Positions 12,672 through 24,779 of a stretch of 64,000 nucleotides of DNA are shown piece after piece; position 1 is the first letter of the stretch, and each line of letters starts with the position of its first letter. The position numbers and the translations under genes were made by a program. The notes under the pieces were generated by a model. The model made no database searches and was not told the origin of the DNA. It worked only from the letters and a program-made list of their open reading frames with translations. Source of the stretch: Varroa destructor. Its lineage: Eukaryota; Arthropoda; Arachnida; Mesostigmata; Varroidae. The stretch lies in contig NW_019211454.1 in assembly GCF_002443255.2 (NCBI RefSeq), positions 9,818,248-9,882,247 on the forward strand, in the 5' to 3' direction.

Positions 12672-14494
12672 TTTAACTACCTGTGCATATTTTTGCATGT
12701 GTAGGTAGAGACTAACGGATTCGAGGCGGTATAAGTAGTTGTGACGGTGGCAATGGCAATGGCAATCATGATTCTAGCGATTAGGGTATTGTCTCCTGCT
12801 TTCGTCGACCAACGGTGATCCACTCAACATGATTTGAACGAAAAACGCTATGCATGAGGTTTCTATTATGGTGACCGTGATGATGTCGACGCCTATCGAG
12901 ACGAGCTGACGACGATATAAAGGACACCACTTTGTCTTAGGTCACCTGTGTTTCGTTGGTCTATGTATCTCTCTCGAAACACATCTCAGTAACGACAAAA
13001 AGACGCGTTGCTGAAATCGAGATAGCTGCGACTCTATTGACAGAGTGGTGGGTCGGACCTGCCTTAAAATGGTAGTCTAGTAGCAATTTGACGCCTCGTC
13101 AACCACACGCCCAAGCACATATATACACGCGTATATATACGCCAATACGTGTACTATCAGCCGACGCAAGTCAGCACACTCACACACGGCTTTGTCGACG
13201 AGACTTGACCTCTCTTCTATAATAACTTGCGTATATTTTTACTGCTAGGCTAGGAGCAAGGCTGTGGCACCAACCATCAGCGGATCGCGTGTAGCGCATC
13301 TGTTTTTTTTTCGTCTCTGGGACAACCAGTGACCGACCTCTTGGAAACTGGAAAAAAAGCGATAGAGTCCATTTGTCATTAGGTTTTTCCTTTTTTCCAG
13401 ACAGGAAAACTGAGCGAATAAGCACCATCCAACTTTTCAGTTACAGTAAGATGTTGTCGGACCACTTATTAGCACGTCTTTTTAACACTGGCGCGTTAAT
13501 GCTGGTCATCCGTCAAGCTTCGTACCAGTCACGCAAGCACGATTCGAAACATCACTACCCCAACTCGTAATATCGCTATGTAGCAGCTTCCGTCGTAAGA
13601 GATAGCGGGCGTTACTCATACCATTAATATATCATAGTAATAGGGCCATTATTTGATAGAATTCAATTATTATGAAATCTCATTACGATCTTTTTTACCT
13701 TTTTGGTATCGTCAAATGTATCGATAGCTATGAAAAAATGGTAGGAGTGGCCTCGCTGGTTTTGGTCTGGTCGAGTTAGACTTCGCGGTTGTAAGTCTGC
13801 ACCTACGAGTCTGACCTCAACAGCTTCCTATTGATTCTCCGCTGGAGCTGAATAAGTTAAGCGCGAAATCACGAACCAGACAAGGCTAGATGTGTAGTGC
13901 ATTTTGTCGTATTCAAGGAGTTGTTGGAGTTCTCCGTAATCAGGTGGACCTTATAATAGCTGAGGCTTGTTCATGTCTGCAGGCTCAATGTTGGCGTCGT
14001 CTATAACCTCCAACCTCACATTTGTGAACCATCTTGAAATTTCCTCATCCTCGGTATAGTCGAAAATTGTGGATTTCATCGTTGCACGCTTACGCAGTTC
14101 ACCGCCGCAACCACTTTCATTTGTTAGTGAAGCCAATGTTTGGGGGCTTTGGCCAGTGAGATTGTTCATTGAAGGAAGCATTAGGCTGTTATCTGGCCGT
14201 TATTCAATTTGCACATCGACGACCTTGCTGGTTTAGCGAAATCCCGGTGCTGAATAACCTACCATACGATTTAGAGAACCTTCACAAATTTCAATAAAAG
14301 CCAAGCGGCAAACTCTCCGTCTGTTTACCTCTATCGGCTATTGCGCAGCTATATGCACTAAGGGAGTCACTTGCAGAATGGTTTCATTCCAGAGGATCGT
14401 ACTAAATGTCATTTTGTATCCACGAACATAGCATAATTTGAATCACAGCACTTCATGGAGTACAGCTAAAGGATAATCTTATCAAAGTATCTTA
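12672..14494. other. Intergenic, one acidic short open frame
   Basis: The only item that stands out is a 76-codon minus-strand frame at 14181-13951, beginning with ATG. Its last third is acidic and reads as plausible protein (it contains FDYTEDEEISRWF). I do not recognise it and see no flanking splice evidence. The remainder holds short tandem TATATACAC-like repeats near 13115-13145 and no gene. Confidence 0.3.
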
Positions 14495-14543
14495 TGTGGT
14501 TTATCAAAGCAAATTATCAACTAATTTGCTTTGATAAACCACA
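14495..14543. repeat. Perfect 22-bp inverted repeat with 5-nt loop
   Basis: The left arm 14495-14516 is exactly complementary to the right arm 14522-14543. The arm sequence begins TGTGGTTTATCAAAGC and the loop is TCAAC. It would form a very stable cruciform in DNA or a hairpin in RNA. It is not next to any identified gene and there is no T run after it. It could be the end of a foldback element or a local duplication-inversion. Confidence 0.85.
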
Positions 14544-17500
14544 GATCGAAGCTCTGTTATCGCTTCCATTCGTGTGGTCAAATCCAGTCTTGGATAATAG
14601 AATTCCAAGGATCAAACCTTGCAAGCGGGAAAGGCATAGGGGATCAACACGCAGTTGGGTTGGTAGCAGGCAGTAAATTCCAGCTGCCCAACTTCCATGA
14701 CAAAGTCGTCTTTATTCATCTTTAACCCAATGCAAAATTTTCGATGTTACTGGAATGCACAGCAGAATCATCTTTGCAGTTGCTTTCCAGCGATAGGAAA
14801 ACGGTTCCTCTCTATACGGAGAAGGTCCTTCGTCCTAGTTTGCTTCAAATATAGTGTTACTAAAGCACAGCCTAATAGATAAAGTATATCATTGCTGGAA
14901 ATATCTCTATTTTAGAGATACGTTGCACGAATGCACATTCTGACTGAACTAGAAGCGTTGATAATAGCCCGTCATCAATTGGGATCAACGCACTGGACTA
15001 GCCCGATGGCTGTCGGGGATTAGTTGGCAGGAAAGTAAATGATACACCACCTAATGTTGTCCATATATAAAGTTTTCCAATTCGTTCTGTGCATGATTCC
15101 TCAAGCAAATCGTGTGAAAAAACTCTTGTCAAACAATCATAAACAATCGATACGCGTATCTTCACTCTCGCGCTAGCTCGCCGGATATGATTCTTACAAA
15201 CAAAGTCACGCCTTCTGAAGAAGGAAGTCTGAGGTTTGTATTGAAATGAGTTTGTGTGAGGTTGTATGATCGAATCACTTAAACACCTATGCAATTATAG
15301 CGAACATATAACACATTGGCGTTATTAGGCGTCTCTTAAACCTTGCTGTTCTGAACGTTTTAGAAAACCAAATTAATTGAAAAACGGATGCACTATTCCA
15401 CGGAACACACGGGGGTTTCAATGTGAGTCCATCGACTTTCCCACTAACGAATTCGGTCGTATGCCTGACCTTTTTACTGAAGATTTTTTCTTCTGATTGA
15501 AATTTACTGAAGATTAGGCTCTAGAAGGTATAGATGTAGTGAGTACTTGCAGGAGCTTCATGTCGGTCTGGTTGGACGACTTCACCTGCCTGAAAACGTG
15601 CCACCTATTGGCTTCAATACGGTCCTTCGGAACAAAATCTTCGCAGGTCAATAACCTTTGTTAACTCCTGTGTATCGGATACCTCTTTTACCTCTTTTCG
15701 CGCTCAACAGCAATAAGCTACAATTGATTGCTTTACCCTTAGATCTCACGTATTAGTCCAATGGTTAGTGAGTGATTATAACGTCTTTCATAGGAAACTT
15801 TTGTACCTCTTCTAGAACGAGACAAGCGTACTCTGAAGCAGAAACAACTCGTCTTTAGTCAACTTCATTTGGTTACGTTCAGCATGTTAACTGTTTGTCA
15901 TCTGTCAAGCTCATCTGGACAATTTTAACGTTTTCTGCACACGTTTAAGACAATAGTTATAGAGCTATTTTTGTTAGGACTTGATCTGTACATGCGTAAA
16001 TTGTTTAACATTACTCTACACACTATGAATATCATAAATGCTAATCATATATATGTAGTATTTTCCGTTTGGTAACAGCTTCCCCCTGATTCGCTCAACA
16101 TCAGTACCTTTAACCCTCTAATAAAACTCAATGAATTTTCTTTAACTTCCCTAATTTGGGCTACACAATACATATTTTTTGCATAACATGCAACAAGCTG
16201 AAAAAAAAAAAAAAAACTAAATAATATAAACCCCCCTTTGAGCCCGTCTATTATCCTCAATGGTTCATCATGAAAAAAGTACACAAAGAATTATCCTCTT
16301 TTACCACACGACGCAATTGGTTTGCTTAGATTTTTTCAGCGGCTTGCCCCAAAAGATAAATCGATAGACGACGTTATGTTCGGGCTACTGTGTGTAGTCG
16401 TAGGGCACGCATCATAACTTTCGATCCTACTTCTTAGGCCTGACCATAAAGACGCAACTTTAATATTAACCTGCCAGACTAAACTGTTTCCTTTGTGTAA
16501 CACACGGATACTAACATATCGTAATAGGACTGCTAGTAGCTCTAGTAGTCGCCATAATGTTCGAGACAAAGCAATCTGAAATGACGACGGTGGTCGTAAA
16601 GAGCCGTGAATAAACACAACGAATATAGTTAATTCTAATCGTATTGGATGTCCTTCAAGGAATAAAATTCAGCAATTGAATGACAAATGGTGAAAGATGG
16701 ATCTTCAACTTAGTTAGCCGAACGGTCGGTTTGAAGAAATGAAAAACAAACTATTTGAGTTCTACTACCTTTTACTAGAGCTTTACATTGATAAGCGTAT
16801 GCACATATATATATATACACACATGTATATAGACTTGAGATTATCTGCAATAATGGATCTTTTCTATAATAACTTGAAGCAACTGCCTTGTGTGTGGTAC
16901 TAGGTCGAAATGGCGATTTGTGTGTTTTTCTGTTAAGGATGAAAGAAAGCGACCTGACACTCGATGGAGCGCTTCCAATTTAAACAAACATACTACTTAG
17001 GAATAAAAGATATGGTCGTATGAAACGGCGTAGTAACATTTTTCCGTTCGCCCTATCCCACGTGACAGCCTTCAACGCACACACAACGTACTGTAGTGCT
17101 ACTGCTTCTTGCAATCCGTCTTTTTCCAGTAACGGGAAAAATAGAAACGGATTAGAAGATTCATGACGAGGTTCGGTTCTCTTACGCGACGTCCGTTCCA
17201 AGATGCAGAAGTTACGCATCTGTGCACTGCGTGCGTTAACTCGGGAGTCAGCGATCAAATCCATGCAGATGCCAAAAGAAATTACAAATTAATAACATTT
17301 TACTAATGTTAATGGGCAGACGACGCACCCAGCAAACAGACAGTTACAGGTTGATACACAATTATTTCGGTCTAAGTTCAATATCTTAAAGTAGATGAAT
17401 ATTCTAAATTCAACATACGTATCTAATCGTTCACAAGGGCTAAAGCGCCGCCGTAAGGGGGAAACCGAACGGTTGTTTTTTGCCCCCACTAAAGTCCCTG

Positions 17501-19661
17501 GATAGATTACAGACAGAAACGACATGTTCCTAAGCGAACAGGTTAATTTTCGACAAGACAGCGTAATACTACGGCTTCTACGCAGAGGTGACTCATTGAC
17601 GAGATTCGTGCTGTATGAGTTCAAGGGCGGACATCCTCATCCACAACGCCGCTCTTTTCACTTATATCTACTATTATTGAGCACGTACCGACATATGTAA
17701 GAGTCAGCGATGTTGAGGATAAACGCTACCAAATAAAACATGATACTTCAATGGAAATAATGCCAGTTATTCAATCTGCCATCGAGTTCATGTGGCAAAG
17801 ATTCCATAATCTGTCCTTTGCTCTGGCCACGTCGTTGGACCTTATCATTTCATTATGCTCACCTTCAGTGTGGAAGTAAACAATATTGGTCATAGTTTAC
17901 GAGTCAAACGGCTGTGCATTGTTGTTAAGCTCCTTCAGAGTGACTCCCACGCTATTCAGAGCGATCTACACAAGATAACTGAATTCAACAATATCCACTA
18001 TGATTCTACATTATCTGGCTGCTGTATAATGTATTCCATTGCGCTCAACTTCTGTAGCCGGTAACAGGCGGATAGCAGCATCGGATTCGTGATGTTAACG
18101 TTATCCGAATGTCCTACGCAAACGCGTACGGCCAATCCGGCTATGTATGACATTCGGAAATCTTTCATTGAACGCGGAGTGTGCTGAAGACATTCAACAG
18201 AACAGCATCAGTTGGATAGATACGAACCGTACATGCAATCATTTTAATACTACGTACCGTATTGGCTGTCCCTTGCCTCTTACTTCATTAAAAAGCACCG
18301 AACTGTATTAATTACAGTGAAGTAACTGTCTGAAAATATTCTATTTGTTTTGCAAGTTACGCAATCGGGTTGCATGCTGTGCAGATATTTTAGCGCGCGT
18401 TACCTTTCCCGTAGTCGTATATATATTGGAGGACGAATTCTGCAGACCGAGCAGGAGAAGCTCAGCGCGCTCATCACTCTTCTTATTACTCGGGGAACAA
18501 AAAGTGCGAACAGGGATTTCTAGCCTGAGCATTTCGTGTCTACTTTAGCGCGCTGATGTTAATGAGGCGTTGCCTTAATGCGCTGTCATGGACGAGGAAA
18601 CGCCTGCTTGTCCATTATGATCCTTCCATACCGGCCTGGCACAAGTGTCTCATAGGGGAACGTATGTTCTACGTGTTATGTTTACAGTGACTAAGGGCTG
18701 TACTCCCTAAGATTGTACTACGATACGAAATGGCCGTCGTTGGCCAAACGTAGGAGCTTTTGGTTGTTTAGGTATATCGATTCCAATTAGAAATCTAACA
18801 GTAAACGCTTTTGTGTGAGATTCTACTTTGATATTGGTATTAATTTGAGATGTCGTGGCAGCTTAATTTTTCCTATTTTTGTTTTAGATGCAGATTGAGA
18901 AGCGGGTTTGATTTATCTATAAACGTGATTCAATTAATAGACATATTTTACTTTTTGAACATACGTGTGAACTATGCGACATCTAATAGATACCACGATG
19001 GATTATACGATACGTTGTTGATAAGTGATAACTTTAGCGGCAGCCATTGTCAAAACGTAATCCCTGTACGGTGGTAGTCACAATACGTTAGCCTTGTTTG
19101 TAGATGTAGGCACGGCTGTTTGGTCTTTTACTCAGACGGCTTTGCTACGTCAAAAATGTTCGATGAATCTTCCACGCGATTATGCAGCGTCTTCAGTACA
19201 GTTGTCTTCACGCTAGAACACTTCGTCGTTGCAACTGGTCAGACATTCACGCGACAATAATCCATTGAAATCTATTGTACAATTTAAACTAGTGGTTTAA
19301 ATAAATAAGTAAATCGTTTTAGTAAGTGTGTCTTCATTTTAATCTTAGTCTACTGACAGAAGAAGGGTGGTCTAGGTTCAATACCGGATGTAGACGACAT
19401 CTCGTTTGGTCGTCAAAGAAGTCAGCTATCTGAAGCAACGCCGTATCGAGCGTAAAAGTCGAAACGCTTATGTCCTCGTTTCGTACAAGCGATTTCTTTT
19501 TGCTATCAACTTGAACCAGTCACAGCCAGCGAGATCCGTTTATGGATTTCAGTTGTGATACATCTGTGCGTCAAATGAGCGCTGCAGTTAACTTACGTAG
19601 TTCGCATCTATTATAGAGTTTATATCACGATGAAGTTCTAATTCACAGTATGTAGTTGTGT
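14544..19661. other. Intergenic, no gene identified
   Basis: About 5.1 kb without a recognisable gene. It includes a poly-A tract at 16200-16217 and a small AT/AC microsatellite at 16805-16832. The minus-strand open frames at 16980-17264 and 17289-17624 (about 95-110 codons) carry no identifiable domain. A GGTTCAATACC box near 19375 resembles a pol III B box, but no A box is present at tRNA spacing. Confidence 0.4.
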
Positions 19662-19662
19662 A

Positions 19663-19717
<55 letters not shown>

Positions 19718-19724
19718 TATATAC
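19662..19724. repeat. (AT)n microsatellite
   Basis: About 63 bases of almost pure alternating AT, with one TG interruption near 19698-19699. The 15 bases on each side (GTTGTGTAGTATAT on the left, and the complement of ATATACTAGACAACG on the right) are also nearly complementary, so the whole forms a longer palindrome. Confidence 0.9.
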
Positions 19725-22700
19725 TAGACAACGAATGACTAATACGAATATCTACAAACGATCGATTTATTAGAACTTTTCCATTTTATGACGCTGCTGG
19801 GACGAAGCAGTTGTCAAGTACAACTTTCAGTTACAATACTACCAACTATTTGGACTTAAGAAAGAATCTGTCACCCAAGCTATGACCCTGAGTACAATAA
19901 AGCTAATCCATTTAAATTCAAATGCCCCACTTTCTGTCGACTAGCAGTGGGTTCAGTATACATGAAGAAGCTAGGCCACGCCGAGATACACGCTTTGTCT
20001 ATATGAATACCGGCTGGCCCGCATAGAACTGGGGCGGGTTAATCTGATTCCAAGCCACCAATGCCCCCAAGGTGTTTGTTCCCACCAAACGTTCTGGGTG
20101 GCGTGGGAGGATACCGCAGAGGGTTTCGGCTTAGCCATGAAAATAGGCTCCTTTGATAGGTAAGACGCGCAAAGGATCACCTCTGTAATAACTGACAATG
20201 CATGGAAGTGTGGAAAATAAATTTATATAAATATTACGGATTGAAAACTGAGCAAAACGTTTTTCGTGCGAGAAACATGACGCGGGTAGTAACCTCTAAA
20301 TTGCTAAGTGTATAAAATTCTGCCTTCATTGGCTAATATGCAAGACTCTCAAATTATCTGGAAATCGTAATACCCTAAATTTGTTAATTAGAATTAACTG
20401 ATAACTACCCGTTTATTGTAAAATGTCACATTGAGATTAGTAACAAATGATTTGTTATTATTCAATCAATATACAGAACGAGAAATTTTAATAAAAGAAA
20501 TAGCTTCGCGCGCGCGTTTTACAGTAATGATATAGAAGTATTTTTTTATTTGTTATCGAACCTGCGTAATGTTGAGATAAAATAAAAGTGTGCTAAAAAT
20601 TTGGAATCGTTTCTGCATAGTCTATCTAGTAAAGTCTTTGAAGTTGGAATTTCATCTCTGGATCGGTACGCCAATAAATTAGTGAATTGCTAATACCGCC
20701 TACGGGTCGCCATGCGAAGGCCTTTGTTGTTGTTGTTGTAAGTTTCATCAGACAGTTTAACACAACTGATGCTTGCAGAAAGACATCTAGGGTCACCGAT
20801 TGGCTGTGCCTACGTCAACAAATCGTATCTCCGCTTTCTCATAATTAGTCATTTGTTCTTTGCTTTGCTGTCCCATCTCAATGTGTTAAAGCAATACAGG
20901 ATCGACAAAACAAAATCTGGACCTAATGCGACCCCGTTTCGAAAGATCGCTCCAAAAACCGTCGTACAGCTTGGAGCAGCGCGGAGTTTCATTTAGCTTC
21001 CGCTCCTTTTCGTATATGCATTGTCAATTATGTGAGGACCCCTAATTGTCGACTACCTGCGTAATTGTCGGATTGCGGTACTTCAAGACGACGTCAATTT
21101 GTTTCGATGCTTCTGTCTAATTCAATAAATGAATTGTGTTTTCGTCGGAAGTGGAACCTTTCATTGGCTTTAAGTTGAGAAATTGACCCATCTCATTGAC
21201 GTTTTCGTCGGAGCCAGTTGTGAAGTGCGTGCAGTCCTTGTAGAGCGCCGGTCCGACGCTTCATTTATCGATAGGGGTAAAGTCGACATTTACCACGCGT
21301 AGGTAACATGTCCACCCGTAAGAGTACCACCAGCTGTTTATGCGCCATAGCTCGTGTGTGACTTACCGCTAGCCGCCAGTAGGTGATCAGAGTCGTCGTA
21401 GACTTTGTGGGTATCGTTTTTCTCCATTGGTTTTTCCAGAGAGCAGGGAAGTACGCTATCCACTAAGCTACCATAGGGACTTCCTTACTAACAGATTGAT
21501 AGGAAACTGCTGACAGCCTTTTTTTTTAATTGTGTATTATTGAATGAGATAGCTTTAAACAATTTTAAGTATTGATCAAACGACAATTACCTAAAGCTCC
21601 CCGTCATCGTACTAACTATTGGCACCTTTCGTATTGGCTATATGTGGCTTACTCCCGTCGTTCCATCACTCGTTCTGCCATGTTTTAAGTTGTCCGCATC
21701 TGGGATATATGCGGTAAGCTCTACTGTTGCATGAGAATAACATGCACTTTCATTGATCCTAGCGGCTCTATCGAATGGCTATAAAGTTATGGCTCTCGTC
21801 TAAAGCGTATTCAAGCCCCAGTGCGGAGTCGCATATTCGTCATCTTTGGACGCCTAATCGAGAAATACTATAAATATTCTTGGAAAAACAAGGATGGAGA
21901 CAGATAGACAGAAAGAGAAGAGACAGAAAAATAAATTTGCCTCGATAATGCATCCGGCAAGAAGTTAGTTAGCGTTTGATAAATAAGTAAAGGAAATTTT
22001 CTAAATAAGCTCACTCTTAATTTAGTAGGCTAGCGGTTGTTGGTTCAGTAGCTCTCCTCATGAACTTCAGGTCTACCAATGCAACACGTATAACATGTAG
22101 TACACACAGGTAGTGGAAACATTTAGCTAAATTAGCTATATGAATTGCATCTCACAAACCTAGAAAAACTGGCCACAGGTCAAGACAAAACAGTTTGAAA
22201 AGAGTCTCTTGGTAGTTGGAGACTCATTATGTTTAGTTAGCAGGAAAAGCAGTACAAGGGCAAGTTAAATTCCAACGCCGTTGCCATTTCCCCATGACAA
22301 TGTGTTCTAGGCAGAAGGCAATTAATTATTGCCGATCATGTAATCCCATTTCTTGAGTATCTAACAAGTGTATGTTTGGCTATATCTGCGACCGAATACA
22401 TCAGTTTCTTTTAGATTTGATACTGACAGCTTTTCGAAGCAAGCGCAACAGTAGATCTCTCGCTTGTCAAGGAACGCTTACTTTTAGATACAGCTCTTTG
22501 TCGAACACGCCATATATACCGTATTTAACAACGTGCCACGTACGCGTATTTAACGACGTTCAAAATATATTGGTAACTGTTCGAGAGAGAAGTAGTAAAG
22601 GTACGCTGTCTATAAAAACTATTGCATCTAGAGCTGAGAAGATCCAGTGACGCCACATACAACAAGCATCAAGCGTTGCTCGGCGGTTATCAAATGGAGT

Positions 22701-24730
22701 ATACGTCCATTACTTCTTCTATAGAAACACTAAAGTGTGTGACAGTGTTCTTAGCTTAGCAAAAACGAAATAAACAATGTTACAGTATCGACCTCTGGTC
22801 GAAAGGCCTCTGTTCGCCATTTTGTAATTCCCTACTTCAGACAAACGCTTGCCATGATCCTGGCCTTTTTTCGCTCACTACATGGAGGCAGATTTATTGC
22901 ATAAGGCCTCATAAAGCCTTATGAGAATTAGCAGTCTGTTCCGTAAGTAGTACAGATAAGACACTTTCTGCTGATTAGCTACTCTCGCTGCTCTGCGTTG
23001 TATTGTAGATTTAGATCCACCCACTCGTTCGCGCTCTGACTAGTGATTGATAGAAGTGGATTTTCCGACAATACTGGTAGACGGAAATGATCGAATAGAC
23101 TCAGCAGTTTATGTAGCTATTGAAACATACATTATGATATCGTATTATAGGGCCATCCCGGGGCGACTTCCTGTTACAAACGTCTCGCATAGTTAAATTT
23201 GCCTTTTGTTGCAGGAGCATTCATATCTGCTGCCGCTTCAACAGATATGAAATGACGATTCTAATTATGAATATACTCATTTTTAACCTATTTACGCTAT
23301 GGCGTAACCTTTTATATTACGTTAGTATGAGTTAGAATAATGCAAGCGGTGTCTATGCTACGTATCTACGCTTCTTCCACTTTAAGGCCATGCAACCTAG
23401 CAAAAGTTTACGAAAAAGCGCTACGCAGATATTAAACAGCAGCCCTCAAGACGAAAGGGCATGTCCAACGCCTTCTATGTATTGTATATACAAAGATGCT
23501 ATTATGGAAGCAGGTCTAGTCAAACAATACTACACATCAACGCAAATCCTAATGATGTTTATTGCTTTAAAAACCTCTTTTTAACTCACTTGGACCCCCA
23601 GAATCCCGACTACCTGATAGGTACTGTCAACTGTGAGTCTTCTGAAACCAAGCAAAATTTGAAACAACAAGGCGGATATAATCAATTAAATTTTACTAGT
23701 AAAACAAAACCTAAATGGTCTTATATAAGATATGGAAAGTTCAGGTAGACGTAAATCTTATTTATCAGGATCAGGGTCAGCGAGGCAGCCATTTTGTTGA
23801 GTTCCTTCTATGAAAAGTGTGCCCCGACGATGGCTGAGACAGCAGCGAGGTTCATATCGTAAGGTAGATTCACTACATTTTTTGACGTACACTTCTTATA
23901 AAGGAAGAGAATGCTGAAAAACCCGTTAAGCTGGATAGTAACCTAAAAACTCGTAGAGGTGCAGCTCTAAATGACACGAAATCTAATGAGCATCATTTGG
24001 ATCATCTGGTCCGTAGAAGCATGCAACAAGGATGCATCATAACACTAGATGTTCCTTTTAGAGGAGCAAGAATGCTACCAATGGAAGGCTGGGTTCTTCA
24101 TTACAACTCATGGCGCCTGTAGTAATGTCCTAAGAGTCTGACTAAGGGTCGGTCGAGGAAAAATCATTATTATCAGCAACATGTTATTCGTTTGTTTATG
24201 TAAAACTGATTCGTTTTCATAGATAACAACCCGCAAAGTAGATTTTAAATCGAATATCGAAGCTTTTCAAAACTAGCGTTTGCAAACAATATCTATTGCC
24301 GAAAATAGTCGGTGAATAATCCTCTGTATTTCCACTGCTTCGTCACTGTCAAAGACTTGACTATTTCCATTGGCCTTCACAACAATCTCCTTTTAAAATT
24401 GCCTCCACGTAGGTTAACCTTCAAAATGAACGTCGCATAATTATGGTTGCCATTTTCAGGCTGAGTTTCAGATCAATTTCAGGTGTCGAGTACGCTACCA
24501 TTACTCTTTCGAAAGCATCGACGATCATTTTCTCAATTACAAAAATACCCCAAGAAATATGAGGGCTTTAATACCCGGGTTGAAGTGGTAATTATTGTGC
24601 CCTCAAACTAAATATTAAGGCTTGGATGCTCACTACTATAGCGCCATCTATCGCTAAAGTATCAATCTGAAATTGTGACAACTAGACATTTGTTGAATAT
24701 TACCAAAGGCAATATTCATATTTTTTTTTA
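19725..24730. other. Intergenic, no gene identified
   Basis: About 5 kb of AT-rich DNA. It contains a (TTG)n run at 20724-20739, a small inverted repeat at 22900-22923 (CATAAGGC with GCCTTATG, 8-nt loop) and scattered short open frames, such as 22372-22650 plus. A 78-codon open stretch on the plus strand (23886-24122) is hydrophilic but has no ATG near its beginning and no recognised family. Confidence 0.4.
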
Positions 24731-24779
24731 AGTCGCCTTAGTGGCATAATATTTTTAGTACTATGCCACTTAGGCGACT
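24731..24779. repeat. 18-bp inverted repeat with 13-nt loop
   Basis: The left arm 24731-24748 (AGTCGCCTTAGTGGCATA) and the right arm 24762-24779 are complementary except at one position. Both arms are much richer in G+C than the surrounding DNA. A run of ten T precedes the structure. It resembles a termination hairpin read on the minus strand, or the end of a transposon; in a eukaryote the latter is more likely. Confidence 0.8.

Noticed and set aside
19360..19395. GGTTCAATACC, a B-box-like site
   Set aside because: No A box 30-60 bases upstream and no cloverleaf pairing.
24731..24779. Rho-independent bacterial terminator
   Set aside because: The shape fits, but the DNA is eukaryotic, so a transposon end or chance foldback is more likely.
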